Notes: generated by a model not told the origin, from the sequence alone. Shown: positions 24,262-37,595, counted from the first letter of the stretch. The stretch is 64,000 nucleotides of DNA from Urbifossiella sp046350095 (GCA_046350095.1 JAXMBA010000004.1:868001-932000), one strand, 5' to 3'. Made by a program: numbers and translations.

Positions 24262-24293
24262 GAAAGCCCGGGGACGGCCGTCCCCGGGCTTTC
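24262..24293 (-). terminator. 32-nt perfect palindrome, probable terminator
   Basis: Perfectly self-complementary from 24262 to 24293, with the core GCCCGGGGACGGCCGTCCCC and flanking AAA/TTT giving a short U tract. It lies just downstream of the secreted-protein gene at 24320 (minus strand), so it most likely terminates that transcript and separates it from the NPCBM-protease series. Confidence 0.75.
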
Positions 24294-24319
24294 ACGTGGC
24301 TGCCGTCACCGGGGAACCC

Positions 24320-25402
24320 TTACTGCCGCGGGGCGAACCCGTGGAGCCGGTTGAGCGAGCGGAAGTACTCGTCGATCATCGGCTTGTACCGGGCCGGCAG
24401 GTCACGGGTGAGTTCCTGCACCAGGGCCTCGCGGCGGTCCGGCGGCAGGGTGCCCCACTGCTCGGCGGCCTCCCGCAGCTTGCGGTCGTCCACCTTGCCC
24501 GCCCCCGCGCCGCCCATGATGCCGCTGTCCGGAGCCGGGCTCGTCGGGTTCGTGCCGCCGGCCAGCTTGTCGCCGGGCTTGCCGCCGTTGGGGCAGTTCC
24601 CGCCGTTGCACTGGCCACCCTTGCACTTGCTCTCGGCCTCCTTGATCAGCTCGTCGAGGCGGAAGACGATCCGCTTCTGGATGTCCTGCGTCTTGTCGCC
24701 GGGGCGGGACAGGTCGAGGCGGCGGCCGCTGTTGTCCATCAGCCGGCTGATGTTGGTGAAGTCCTTCGGGTCCGGGTTCCAGGCGATCATGTCGGCGATC
24801 ATCATCAGGCCGACGCGGTTGTACCGGTCCGGGCTGTCGGTCACGTCGTCGCGGAGGCGGACGATGCTGGCCAGCGCGGCGTCGCGCTTCATCGTGGCGT
24901 GCTCGGCCACGGCCTTGAAGAAGAAGAACCCGGCCGGGTCCACGACCTGCTCGGGGGTGACGCCGGCGAGGGCGTCGAGCGTCTCCTCGTAGGCCCGCTT
25001 GTTGGCGTTGGCCCGCGCGAACACCAGCGCCAAGTTGGCGCGGGCGAACGGGTCGAGCTTGGCGTCCTTGAGCAGCGCGGGAACCGTCGAAGCGGCCTCG
25101 GCGCGGCGGCTGTCGGCGATCACGGCCTCGGCCTCGGGGCTGCCGATGGCGACCGTCTCGGCGACCTTGTCGAGGAGCGTCAGGTCCTTCTTGTCCCACA
25201 CGGCCTGCACACGGGCGGCGTCGTGGCGACCGGCGGCCTTCAGGACGGCCTCGGCCTTCGCACGGGCCACGTCGGCAGCCATCGGGCGAAGAGTGCTGAA
25301 GCCGTAACCCGGGCGGGGGACGGTGTTTTCGGCGGCGGTGGCGGGGGCGGCGAACAGGCCGGTGGCGAGGGCCGCGGCCGCGAGACACGAGCGGGGCGTC
25401 AC
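24320..25402 (-). CDS. Secreted protein of unknown function
   Basis: 360 residues from a GTG at 25402. This start is chosen because GAGGAGG sits just five bases upstream and the protein then opens directly with a signal peptide (TPRSCLAAAALATGLFAAPATA-AE). The body is almost all alpha-helical (about 30-245). It is followed by a short Cys/Gly/Asn-rich insertion near 255-285 (CKGGQCNGGNCPNGG), which may bind metal or form disulfides, and a final helical part with YKPMIDEYFRSLNRL. I do not recognise a named domain; comparable helical secreted proteins occur in planctomycetes. A strong palindromic terminator follows it. Confidence 0.8.
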   Translation of the reverse strand: MTPRSCLAAAALATGLFAAPATAAENTVPRPGYGFSTLRPMAADVARAKAEAVLKAAGRHDAARVQAVWDKKDLTLLDKVAETVAIGSPEAEAVIADSRRAEAASTVPALLKDAKLDPFARANLALVFARANANKRAYEETLDALAGVTPEQVVDPAGFFFFKAVAEHATMKRDAALASIVRLRDDVTDSPDRYNRVGLMMIADMIAWNPDPKDFTNISRLMDNSGRRLDLSRPGDKTQDIQKRIVFRLDELIKEAESKCKGGQCNGGNCPNGGKPGDKLAGGTNPTSPAPDSGIMGGAGAGKVDDRKLREAAEQWGTLPPDRREALVQELTRDLPARYKPMIDEYFRSLNRLHGFAPRQ

Positions 25403-25606
25403 ATCATCCTCCTCGGTCACGAAAGGGCGGGAGGTCCGGAAAGCGCGGTCGGGCGGGGGAAGAGCGGGCCGCCTAATCCCCTACCTTAACTTCGGCACAG
25501 ACGAAAAACAATTCTTATCCGAAACTTCTCAGGAATTCCCCATCCCCACACCGCGCCGTCCCGGGATGAAAGGCTGACGAACAAATCCGACGCGAATAAC
25601 AGGCAA

Positions 25607-27754
<2,148 letters not shown>

Positions 27755-27897
27755 CGGCAGGTCCTGTCGGGCGGATGGGAAGTGAAATTGTAAGCAGGCC
27801 GCGCGGCCGAGGGGGATGTCGGATGTTGAGGGTATTCCTTGACGCCGGCGGCGCGGTGCCCGAATATGGCGGTCCCACCCGCCCGAAAGGACACCCC

Positions 27898-28584
27898 ATG
27901 TTCGTCCGCGCCTCCGTCGTCGCCGCCGCCGCGGCCTTCCTCCTCACCGCCTCGTGCGCGGCCGCCGACCCCGTCGGGCTCCAGAAGGGCGACCGCGTCG
28001 TCTTCCTCGGCGACAGCATCACCCAGGCCGCCGTCGGCAAGACCGGCTACATCACACAGCTGAAGGCCACCCTGACCGAGAAGCACGGCGTCGAGCTCGT
28101 CGGGGCCGGCATCAGCGGCAACAAGGTGCCGGACATTCAGAAGCGCCTTGAGAAGGACGTGCTGGCGAAGAAGCCGAGCGTCGTGGTCGTGTACATCGGC
28201 ATCAACGACGTGTGGCACGGCGAGAACGACCCGAGCCACGGCACCAGCAAGGAGCGGTTCGACGAGGGGCTCCGCGACGTGGTCGGCCGCGTCAAGGCGA
28301 GCGGCGCCCGGGTCGTACTCTGCACGCCGACCGTCATCGGCGAGAAGAAGGCCGGCGGCAACAAGCTCGACGCCCAGCTGGACGAGTACGCCGGCATCAG
28401 CCGCAAGGTCGCCGCCGACACCGGCTCGAAGCTGTGCGACCTGCGCAAGGCGTTCGTGGACCACTTGGCGAAGAACAACCCCGACAACAAGGCCAGCGGC
28501 GTGTTGACGACGGACGCCGTCCACCTCAACGAGGCCGGCAACCGGCTCGTCGCCGAGACGATTCTGGGTGTGCTCACGAAGTAG
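27898..28584 (+). CDS. Secreted SGNH/GDSL-family hydrolase
   Basis: 228 residues from the ATG at 27898 (GAAAGG upstream), which starts directly with a signal peptide (MFVRASVV..., cleavage near CAAA-DP). The SGNH blocks are clear: VVFLGDSIT (catalytic Ser), AGISGNK (Gly block), YIGINDVW (Asn block) and TTDAVHLNEAGNRLVAE (catalytic Asp and His). The family contains lipases, esterases and carbohydrate deacetylases; the exact substrate cannot be inferred. The final block and overall size are those of the TesA/rhamnogalacturonan acetylesterase-like group common in planctomycetes. Confidence 0.92.
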   Translation: MFVRASVVAAAAAFLLTASCAAADPVGLQKGDRVVFLGDSITQAAVGKTGYITQLKATLTEKHGVELVGAGISGNKVPDIQKRLEKDVLAKKPSVVVVYIGINDVWHGENDPSHGTSKERFDEGLRDVVGRVKASGARVVLCTPTVIGEKKAGGNKLDAQLDEYAGISRKVAADTGSKLCDLRKAFVDHLAKNNPDNKASGVLTTDAVHLNEAGNRLVAETILGVLTK

Positions 28585-28669
28585 GGTTGAACGACTCCCG
28601 TCGGGTTGACCGCCCTTCCCCGCTTCGGTATGTCCCCCGCCGGGGGAACGATCGAACCGGGGGACGGTC

Positions 28670-28882
28670 ATGCGCACGATTCTGGCCGCGGTGCTACTCA
28701 CGACGCTGGGAACGGGCTGCTGCAAGACGTGCGGCTGGTGCCACGACGACGCCCCGCCGCGCACCGGCTACTCGGCCGAGACAACGCCCGCCACCCCGAC
28801 CATGTCACAACCCCCGTCTCCGGCGGGGGTTCCAGCCAATCGCCCGGCCAGCACCGGCGCCTACGGGGGCACAGGGTATTGA
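28670..28882 (+). CDS. Small secreted Cys-rich protein
   Basis: 70 residues. A hydrophobic N-terminus (MRTILAAVLLTTLGTG) runs into a CCKTCGWC cluster, so the first Cys could be a lipobox Cys, though the -3 residue is Gly rather than Leu. The remaining 45 residues are Pro/Thr/Ser/Gly-rich and likely disordered. A GGGGGA stretch lies about eight bases upstream of the ATG. Nothing identifies a function. Small size and lack of known relatives leave some doubt that it is expressed. Confidence 0.55.
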   Translation: MRTILAAVLLTTLGTGCCKTCGWCHDDAPPRTGYSAETTPATPTMSQPPSPAGVPANRPASTGAYGGTGY

Positions 28883-29049
28883 ACCGGATCACTCCGACGC
28901 TGATTTGTGGCTCTGACTCAATTCGTGCCCTGACCCCCCGGGGGGGTCGGTGACACACAATGTGCCCGGTTTGAACGTCGGCCCGGCACCCGTGGCGGGG
29001 CGGCGGTCCTATACCAGTCGGGACCGACCACCTCACCCGGAGCCACGCC

Positions 29050-30147
29050 ATGCCGCCCGCCTGCCGCTGGGGAATTCTCGGCACCGCCAACATCGCGCGC
29101 AAGAACTGGAAGGGGATCCGCCTCAGCGGCAACGGCGTCGTCGCCGCCGTCGCCAGCCGCACCCCGGAACGCGCCCGGCAGTTCATCGCCGAGTGCCAGT
29201 CGGAAGTGCCGTTCGAGCAGGTTCCCACCCCGGTCGGGTACGACGAACTGCTGGCGAGCCGCGACGTGGACGCGGTGTACGTGCCGCTGCCGACGGGCGT
29301 TCGCAAGGAGTGGGTACTGAAGGCCGCGGCCGCGGGGAAGCACGTCCTCTGCGAGAAGCCGTGCGGCGCCGACGCGGCGGAAGTGGAGGAGATGGTGGAC
29401 GCCTGCCGCGCCGCCGGCGTGCAGTTCATGGACGGCGTCATGTTCATGCACAGCGCCCGCCTGCCGCTGCTGCGGAAGGTGCTCGACGACGCGGACGCGG
29501 TCGGCGAACTGCGGCGGGTCACGAGCCAGTTCAGCTTCGCGGCCGACGCCGGCTTCCTGGGCGGCAACATCCGCGTGAGCGGGGCGCTGGAGCCCCTCGG
29601 GGCGCTGGGCGACCTCGGGTGGTACAACCTCCGCTTCGCCCTGTGGGTGATGAAGTTCCGGATGCCGGAGAAGGTGGTGGGCCGCGTTCTGAACGAGTAC
29701 GCGACCGACGGCCGACCGGTGCCGCTGGAGTTCTCCGGCGAGCTGTTCTTCCCCGGCGGCGTGACCGGTTCCTTCTACTGCTCGTTCCGCACCGAGTTGC
29801 AGCAGTGGGCGCATGTGAGCGGCACGAAGGGGGCCGTCACGGTGGACGACTTCGTGCTGCCGTACCACGGGGCCGAGTCGGCGTTCGTGGTGCAGCGGCC
29901 GCACTTCCGCGTCCGCGGCACGAGCTTCCAGATGGAGTCGCACCCGACGCGCTACGCCGCCGCCGAGGCGAGCGACGGCCGCGAGGACGCTCAGGAGACC
30001 AACATGGCCCGCCGGTTCGGGGAACTGGTGCTCGGCGGGAAGCCCGACGCCAGCTGGCCCGACATGGCACTCAAGACCCAGTTGGTCCTCGACGCCTGCC
30101 TGACGTCGGCCCGCGACGGCGGCCGCGCCGTCGGGATAACCGGCTGA
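29050..30147 (+). CDS. Gfo/Idh/MocA-family oxidoreductase
   Basis: 365 residues. The N-terminal Rossmann fold begins with WGILGTANIARK, and the family's cofactor/catalytic segment HVLCEKPCGADAAEVEEM lies near residue 98. The C-terminal alpha/beta domain has GDLGWYNLRFAL, in place of the GGGxxxDxGxH motif of many members. These enzymes use NAD(P) to oxidise or reduce sugars, inositols or related compounds. No signal peptide is present, so it is cytoplasmic, unlike many planctomycete relatives that carry Tat signals. It stands apart: 167 bases upstream and 80 bases downstream are free of genes. Confidence 0.9.
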   Translation: MPPACRWGILGTANIARKNWKGIRLSGNGVVAAVASRTPERARQFIAECQSEVPFEQVPTPVGYDELLASRDVDAVYVPLPTGVRKEWVLKAAAAGKHVLCEKPCGADAAEVEEMVDACRAAGVQFMDGVMFMHSARLPLLRKVLDDADAVGELRRVTSQFSFAADAGFLGGNIRVSGALEPLGALGDLGWYNLRFALWVMKFRMPEKVVGRVLNEYATDGRPVPLEFSGELFFPGGVTGSFYCSFRTELQQWAHVSGTKGAVTVDDFVLPYHGAESAFVVQRPHFRVRGTSFQMESHPTRYAAAEASDGREDAQETNMARRFGELVLGGKPDASWPDMALKTQLVLDACLTSARDGGRAVGITG

Positions 30148-30227
30148 CCGGCACGTTCCGGTGAAGCGGCCCGGCCCGCAGACCCGATAGATTCCGCATC
30201 CTGCCTATCGCCCGCAAGGATCGGAAA

Positions 30228-31019
30228 ATGCCCACTCCCACCCGCGTCGCCGGCGCCGCCCTGACGCTGCTGGTCGTGGCCGTCGGGTGCGAGACGCTCG
30301 GCCTGAGCCCGCCGGCGAACCAACTCCTGCCCGTCACGAAGGAGATGCGCAACACCGCGCCGATGCCGCCCGCCGTGCCGCGCGAGCTCGCCAAGGAGCT
30401 TCACCCGGCGTTCGTGGTCGAGCCCGGCGACGTGCTCCTCGTACAGCCCGCCGACCTCGACGCCCCGCTGCGGCTGCCGCCGGACCAGACGGTGTTCGCC
30501 GACGGCACCATCGACCTCGGCGTGTACGGCCGGCCGGTGGTCGCGGGGAAGGCGCTGCCTCAGATCGAGGCCGAGGTGAAGGCGCTGATCAACTCGAAGG
30601 AGAAAGCGGGCGTCGCCGTTACGGTGCGGCTGATCGGCCGGAACAGCAAGGTGTACTACGTGCTCGGCGAGGTGAACGCCCCCGGCGCGTTCCCGATCAA
30701 AGGCAACGAGACGGTGCTGGACGGCATCCTGGCCGCAGGCGGCATCACCCGCCGGGCGAGCGAGCAGAACGTGGTGCTGAGCCGCCCGACGCCGCCGGAC
30801 GGCTGCCGGGTCGTGTACCCGGTCTGCTACACGAACGTGGTCCAACTGGGCGACACGACGACGAACTACCAACTCCAGCCGGGGGACCGGATTTACGTCC
30901 CCGGGAAGGGGCTGTTCGAAGGAATAGTGCCGGCGAAGTGCCTCAAGGGCGGCCCCTGCGCCGGCCCGCAGGTGGCGTGTTGGTGGGGCGGCAGCTGCGC
31001 CCCCGCCGGGTGTCGGTAG
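30228..31019 (+). CDS. Wza-like polysaccharide export lipoprotein with Cys-rich tail
   Basis: 263 residues. Signal peptide with lipobox VVAVGC (Cys near residue 23). The polysaccharide biosynthesis/export domain starts near 65 (FVVEPGDVLLVQPADL) and runs through DGTIDLGVYGRPVVAGK. A SLBB-type segment follows (YVLGEVNAPGAFPIKGNETV, DGILAAGGITRRA), ending with LQPGDRIYVPGKG. The last 27 residues hold five cysteines (KCLKGGPCAGPQVACWWGG and beyond), which is unusual for Wza proteins. It probably forms or lines an outer-membrane export channel. AAGGA precedes the ATG. Its stop codon directly abuts the stop of the convergent gene, with no spacer. Confidence 0.88.
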   Translation: MPTPTRVAGAALTLLVVAVGCETLGLSPPANQLLPVTKEMRNTAPMPPAVPRELAKELHPAFVVEPGDVLLVQPADLDAPLRLPPDQTVFADGTIDLGVYGRPVVAGKALPQIEAEVKALINSKEKAGVAVTVRLIGRNSKVYYVLGEVNAPGAFPIKGNETVLDGILAAGGITRRASEQNVVLSRPTPPDGCRVVYPVCYTNVVQLGDTTTNYQLQPGDRIYVPGKGLFEGIVPAKCLKGGPCAGPQVACWWGGSCAPAGCR

Positions 31020-32651
31020 TCAACGCGGCGTCTCGAACAGCGCCAGGAAGTCGGCCCGGCCGACCGGCTTCCAGCCGTGCGCGACGACGGCTTCAGTCAC
31101 CGCTTCCGCGACGCCGGGGAAGTTCGGGTCGTCGTGGTCGTGGAACCCGACCACCGCTCCCGGTGCGAGGTGCGGGCGAACGACGGCGATGTCGGCGGCC
31201 ACGTTGTCCCGGTCGTGCGCCCCGTCGATCAGGCAGGCGGTGAAGGGCCCGCCGCTACCCGGCACGAGTGCGTCGAACGTGCCGACCCGCAGCCACACCT
31301 TGTGCCGCACGCCGTACCGCTGGAGCCAGAAGTCGGCCGGGCCGTCGTCGGCCCGGTCGAGTGACACGACGCGCTTTGCGGTCACGGCCGCGACCGTCGT
31401 ACTCCGGCCGAGGTGGCGGCCGAGTTCCAACACGTCGCGGCCGCGGCATGCCTCCGCCCAGAGCCGGCACTCCGCCGCCGTAAACCAGCCTGGAACCTCG
31501 TCGGCGGGATCCGCCGCGCCGGCCGCGCTCATCCAGTCAAGGAAGTGCCGCCAGGCAACAACTTCCATGGGGTTGGAGCCCGGGTGCCACTGCGGCGGGA
31601 GGGCGAAGTCGCCCGCGGGGGCGAACTTGTTGTAGAACCGATGAACGAACAGCGGCCGACCGTGTGGCCCGGCCTGGATGTAGCTTCCGTGGTGGCACGC
31701 CAGCGGTCGCCGGGTGTATCGGTGGTGCGGGGCTCCGAGCCGGTGCAGCGCGGCCCGCACTTGCTCCTGGTCCCCGAACCCGCCGACGGCCACCCCGGTG
31801 ACCGACCGCCAGTAGTAGTAGTCGCTGTGGTCGTCGTAGTGTCCGGCGAGTTGGAGCACGCGCCAGGCCGCCCGCTTGGTGTAGACGTAGTGCCCGCCGT
31901 TGAGCGCGTAGCCGTCGTCGGGGGCGACGCCGTAGGACGGCCAGTGGACGCACTCGTCGCCGATCGGGTTGTCCGGCCAAGTCACCACCCCGTGCGGGTT
32001 GTGTTCCGGCTCGAAGCACTCGTTCGGGTCGTAGATCGGGTAGCAGTCGGCGTCGAGGAACAGCACCTCTTCGAAGGGCGAGTTGAGGACCGCGAGTGTC
32101 TTGGACTCCCACCCACCGAGCAACCGCCGGGCCGCACGGGCCGGGTGGGCTTCGGCGTCCACCACCTCCACGCCGGGCAGTCGCCGGACGCGGTCGCTGA
32201 CGGGTTCGGCCGGGCCGCGGTGCCACACCTGGATGGGGTGCCGCCAACCGACCTCGCGGAGCATCCGGCAGGCGACGTACACGCTCGCCTCGTACCGCCC
32301 GCCGCCGCAGATCACGGCCCCGCGGCCGGCGAACAACCCCTCAGGGTACGCCGGCATCTCGGCCAGGAAGCGCTCGGCCAGGATCAGGTGGGCCTCACGA
32401 GCCACCGGCCACAACTTCCAGCCGTCCGGCATCACGTACGGGGGCTCGGCCAGCAATACCGCCAGCGTTGCAGCGGACATGTCGGGCCGGAAGTCGACCG
32501 GCGGAACACAGCCGGCGGGGTCGCCGCCCCACGCCGCCCGGACCTCCGGGCGGTGGGCGAACATCCAACAGGCCGAACAGTCGCGGGACGGCTTGAACGG
32601 GCGGGCCGGCAGGAACCGGTCGCAAATACACGGACGAACCGGTCGGCTCAT
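31020..32651 (-). CDS. Glycosyltransferase-methyltransferase fusion protein
   Basis: 543 residues. A short N-terminal Cys cluster (Cys8, Cys10, Cys25, Cys28) resembles the CxxC-type leaders seen on other planctomycete proteins. Residues about 110-380 look like an alpha-mannosyltransferase/MNN1-type glycosyltransferase: AVLNSPFEEVLFLDADCYPIY contains the DxD metal-nucleotide motif, and YALNGGHYVY follows. Residues about 400-543 form a class I SAM methyltransferase of the Methyltransf_24 type (DVLELGRHLGRSTTVAA, CLIDGAHDRDNVAADI, VGFHDHDDPNFPGV). The fusion suggests addition and O-methylation of one sugar. Its ATG overlaps the stop of the upstream gene by four bases. Confidence 0.8.
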   Translation of the reverse strand: MSRPVRPCICDRFLPARPFKPSRDCSACWMFAHRPEVRAAWGGDPAGCVPPVDFRPDMSAATLAVLLAEPPYVMPDGWKLWPVAREAHLILAERFLAEMPAYPEGLFAGRGAVICGGGRYEASVYVACRMLREVGWRHPIQVWHRGPAEPVSDRVRRLPGVEVVDAEAHPARAARRLLGGWESKTLAVLNSPFEEVLFLDADCYPIYDPNECFEPEHNPHGVVTWPDNPIGDECVHWPSYGVAPDDGYALNGGHYVYTKRAAWRVLQLAGHYDDHSDYYYWRSVTGVAVGGFGDQEQVRAALHRLGAPHHRYTRRPLACHHGSYIQAGPHGRPLFVHRFYNKFAPAGDFALPPQWHPGSNPMEVVAWRHFLDWMSAAGAADPADEVPGWFTAAECRLWAEACRGRDVLELGRHLGRSTTVAAVTAKRVVSLDRADDGPADFWLQRYGVRHKVWLRVGTFDALVPGSGGPFTACLIDGAHDRDNVAADIAVVRPHLAPGAVVGFHDHDDPNFPGVAEAVTEAVVAHGWKPVGRADFLALFETPR

Positions 32652-33340
32652 GCCTGCGACACCAGTACCGGCCCTCTCGAACCGAACGCCGCCCCGGGCA
32701 GCAATGCCGAGACGGGCTCGTACTGCACGTCCGTCGCCTCAACCGGCTTGCCGTCCACGCGGACGAGCAACCCGTCGGTGGGGCACAGCTTGACCTCGCA
32801 GACGGCCTTGCCGACGCGGGCCTGCCACGTGAGTTGGGCCGTGGGGCCGGCGGAGTGGTGGCCGGCGTCCGGCCCGTCGGGCACGGTGACGCGGACCCCC
32901 TTGCCGGCCGACAGTGTTGCCGCCGCCTGAGCGAACTGGGGTGCCATCATGGAGCCCGACCCGCAGCCGGCACAACAATCGTCGAGCCCGGACGCCGGTC
33001 CCGGCACCCCAATGAAGTTCTGCTGGTCGTCGAGTCGGTAGGTCGTCCCGCCGCTGGCGATCTGGATGGTCCAAACGAACACCGTCAGTTCGGTCCCCCC
33101 GGCCGCACAGGTTGGAACGGGGACGTTCCGGGCACACCACCGCTGCCCGATCACATCCGTGTCCGTCCCGGTCGACGGGTCGGCGGCCTGGCCGCGCGGC
33201 TGGACCCGGACGCGGACTTGCTCCGAGTCCTTCTCGTCGATGTAGGTGCCGTGGACACAAATCTTCCCGGGAGTGCCCGTCGTTTGGCCGATCACGGCGA
33301 CCTGGGAGCCGCCCGCCGGGCAACTAATTCGCGCTGGCAT
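32648..33340 (-). CDS. Conserved-looking protein of unknown function
   Basis: 230 residues from the ATG at 33340 with CGGAG just upstream; the much longer open frame above it is antisense noise within the kinase gene. It has no signal peptide or membrane helix. Beta-strand-rich segments alternate with a Cys-rich turn in the middle (DDCCAGCGSGSMM) and further Cys pairs (RWCARN, TCAAGG, CEVKLCPTDG), possibly binding metal. I recognise no domain. It begins 12 bases after the kinase gene and overlaps the next gene by four bases, so kinase, this protein and the glycosyltransferase-methyltransferase appear to be one unit. Confidence 0.75.
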   Translation of the reverse strand: MPARISCPAGGSQVAVIGQTTGTPGKICVHGTYIDEKDSEQVRVRVQPRGQAADPSTGTDTDVIGQRWCARNVPVPTCAAGGTELTVFVWTIQIASGGTTYRLDDQQNFIGVPGPASGLDDCCAGCGSGSMMAPQFAQAAATLSAGKGVRVTVPDGPDAGHHSAGPTAQLTWQARVGKAVCEVKLCPTDGLLVRVDGKPVEATDVQYEPVSALLPGAAFGSRGPVLVSQA

Positions 33341-33351
33341 CAGCACTCCGA

Positions 33352-35280
33352 TTAGTGGGTGAACATGTACCGAGCCGACGTGACGTGGGTCGAACTTCCG
33401 GCCGCGTAGAACCCGAACTCGCCGGCGTAGTCGCCGGCAGCAACGTTCGCGTTGGCAGCGACACCAGCAATGTCCTGACACACGCCACCGTTCCAGCGGA
33501 ACGAGCGAACTCCCTGCGGACTGACCACAAGCTCGAGAACCTGCTCCTGATTCCCCGGCCGGTGGGTCAACTTCGTGTTCGCGAACCCGGCGGTCCGGAC
33601 GTGGGTGGTTCCGGCGTCGTTCTCCGCCGTACCGCGCATGATCACCCAGGGCTGACCGGCCGCCGGCTGATACTCGCGGAAATCGATCAACTGGCAACGG
33701 TACTGTCCGCCCGGTTCCACTCGCCCTCCGAAGTAGACGCCGAACCCGGCCGTCCAGTTGATCTGACGGAGGGTGAGTTCGATCCGGTATCCCGGCGCCC
33801 CCGTAGTCCCCAACGCAATCAGTGCGGGAGCGAACGTCTGAACCATGAGGCTCTCGGCGGCCTGGTTGTGAGTGTAGTGCGAGTTGATGTCGTCTCGCCA
33901 GACGCGCTTCGCCGGGGGCGTCCGCAGTAGCCTCACCCATTCGCCCTTCGCGGGCGCGCGGGCGGCGTCCGGGATGGGAGCAAGGATCGGCGTTTCTTTC
34001 AGTGAGGCATCCGGCGACGGTGGTGAAACGGGCGGGTTGGCATTTTCTCTCCCACGGGCGAAAACGGCCGCAGTGACCGCGACGACGGCGAGGGCCGCCG
34101 TGGTGACGCCCACCCACATCCGGCGTGAACGGCGAGGGGCCGGCGCCGGCGTCCGTGTCGAGGCCGGGACGGGCGGTGAAAACGCCCAGTCGGAGGTGAC
34201 AGCGACTTCTGGAGGAACGCGGGCGAGCAGCGCCGGCAGGTCCACACCGACGGCGAGCGGCGCCAGCGCGACGGCCACATCGGCGGCCGAGGCCGGCCGC
34301 ATCGCCGGGTCGCGCGCCGTCAGTCGGTCGAAGAGCGACACCACCTCCGCAGGCACCTCGGGCCGCTCCGCGGCGAGGCCGCCCGGCGTGGTCGGTGTGC
34401 CGCGGCGGTCGAACGGCGGCTTCCCGGTCAGCAGGTGGTAGAAGGTGCAGCCGAGGGCGTACAGGTCGGCCCGCGCGTCGACACGGCGGAAGTCGTCCCA
34501 CTGCTCGGGGGCCATGTAGTCGGGCGTGCCCATGACCTGCCCGGCGGTGGTGAGCCCGCCGCCGACCGGCCCGGTCGGCCGGAACAGCGCCAGCCCCAGG
34601 TCGAGCACCTTCACCCCGCCGGCCGCGAGCATCAAGTTGTGCGGCTTCACGTCGCGGTGGACGAGCTGGTGCTCGTGGGCGTGCTGCAACCCCAGCGCGG
34701 CCTGCCGGATGATCTCGCAGGCGTCGGCCACGGGCACCGGGTGACACGTCTTACACACCCGCGCCAGGTCGGCCCCGTCGAGGAGTTCCATTACCAGGTA
34801 GCGGACCCCCTCGGCATCGCCGGCGTCGGTCGCGCGGACGATGTTCGGGTGGTCGAGTTGGCCGACGACTTCCATCTCGCGGTCGAACCGGGCGACCCAG
34901 TCGGCGTCGCCGGACCGGCCGGCGGGCAACACCTTGACCGCGACCCACCGCTTGAGCCGCTCGTGCCACGCGCGGTGCACCTTCCCCATCCCGCCGCGGC
35001 CGATTTCCTCGTGGAGGCGGTACTGGCCGAGCCGTCGCGGGCTACTTCCGGTGTCGGGCTGCGGCGGGTCGTACGGCGTCCAGCCGGGCGGGCGGTCGGC
35101 CGGGGTCTTCCCGGTCGCCGGCGGCGTCGCCAGGTCGCCGAGGCGGAGGATGCAGGCTTCGCAGTCCGACAGGTGGGCCTCAAGTCCGTCCTGCGCGGCC
35201 CGCGGCAGGCTGCCGCGGAGGTACGCCGAGAGGGCGCCCCGGGTCGGGCATGGGCCGAAGCGTGATGGGCGGGAACTCAT
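33352..35280 (-). CDS. Receptor-like Ser/Thr kinase with zinc motif and extracytoplasmic sensor domain
   Basis: 642 residues. The N-terminus has HLSDCEAC (His36, Cys40, Cys43), the HxxxCxxC zinc motif typical of anti-sigma factors. The kinase domain spans about 82-345: IGRGGMGKVHRA, VAVKVLP, HRDVKPHNLML, KVLDLGLAL (DLG for DFG), GTPDYMAPEQW. A single membrane helix lies near 383-407. The outer part (about 430-642) is a beta-sandwich of LamG/DUF1080 type (WTAGFGVYFGGRVEPGGQY, ELVVSPQGVRSFRWNGG), a candidate carbohydrate-binding sensor. First gene of an apparent three-gene operon with the unknown protein and the glycosyltransferase-methyltransferase. Transcribed divergently from glgX. Confidence 0.92.
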   Translation of the reverse strand: MSSRPSRFGPCPTRGALSAYLRGSLPRAAQDGLEAHLSDCEACILRLGDLATPPATGKTPADRPPGWTPYDPPQPDTGSSPRRLGQYRLHEEIGRGGMGKVHRAWHERLKRWVAVKVLPAGRSGDADWVARFDREMEVVGQLDHPNIVRATDAGDAEGVRYLVMELLDGADLARVCKTCHPVPVADACEIIRQAALGLQHAHEHQLVHRDVKPHNLMLAAGGVKVLDLGLALFRPTGPVGGGLTTAGQVMGTPDYMAPEQWDDFRRVDARADLYALGCTFYHLLTGKPPFDRRGTPTTPGGLAAERPEVPAEVVSLFDRLTARDPAMRPASAADVAVALAPLAVGVDLPALLARVPPEVAVTSDWAFSPPVPASTRTPAPAPRRSRRMWVGVTTAALAVVAVTAAVFARGRENANPPVSPPSPDASLKETPILAPIPDAARAPAKGEWVRLLRTPPAKRVWRDDINSHYTHNQAAESLMVQTFAPALIALGTTGAPGYRIELTLRQINWTAGFGVYFGGRVEPGGQYRCQLIDFREYQPAAGQPWVIMRGTAENDAGTTHVRTAGFANTKLTHRPGNQEQVLELVVSPQGVRSFRWNGGVCQDIAGVAANANVAAGDYAGEFGFYAAGSSTHVTSARYMFTH

Positions 35281-35470
35281 CGAGGCACCACGGCCGGAGG
35301 CAGAGGCGGGTCGCGGGTCGGCCGCACCTCGATTCGTGGGTGTGGTAAGATTGTCAGCCGGGTGTTCCCGAAATGCAAGCGTTAAACCCGAATTCTTCAG
35401 TCGGCCCGCGGCACGTCATTCGCTCAGTTTCTATCCGAACGGACCGATTCGACCCTGCGACGAGGACCGC

Positions 35471-37591
<2,121 letters not shown>

Positions 37592-37595
37592 CGCC

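Noticed and set aside
28932..28948. GACCCCCCGGGGGGGTC palindrome
   Set aside because: Short, no loop and no T run. It could be a weak terminator for the small secreted-protein gene but cannot be supported.
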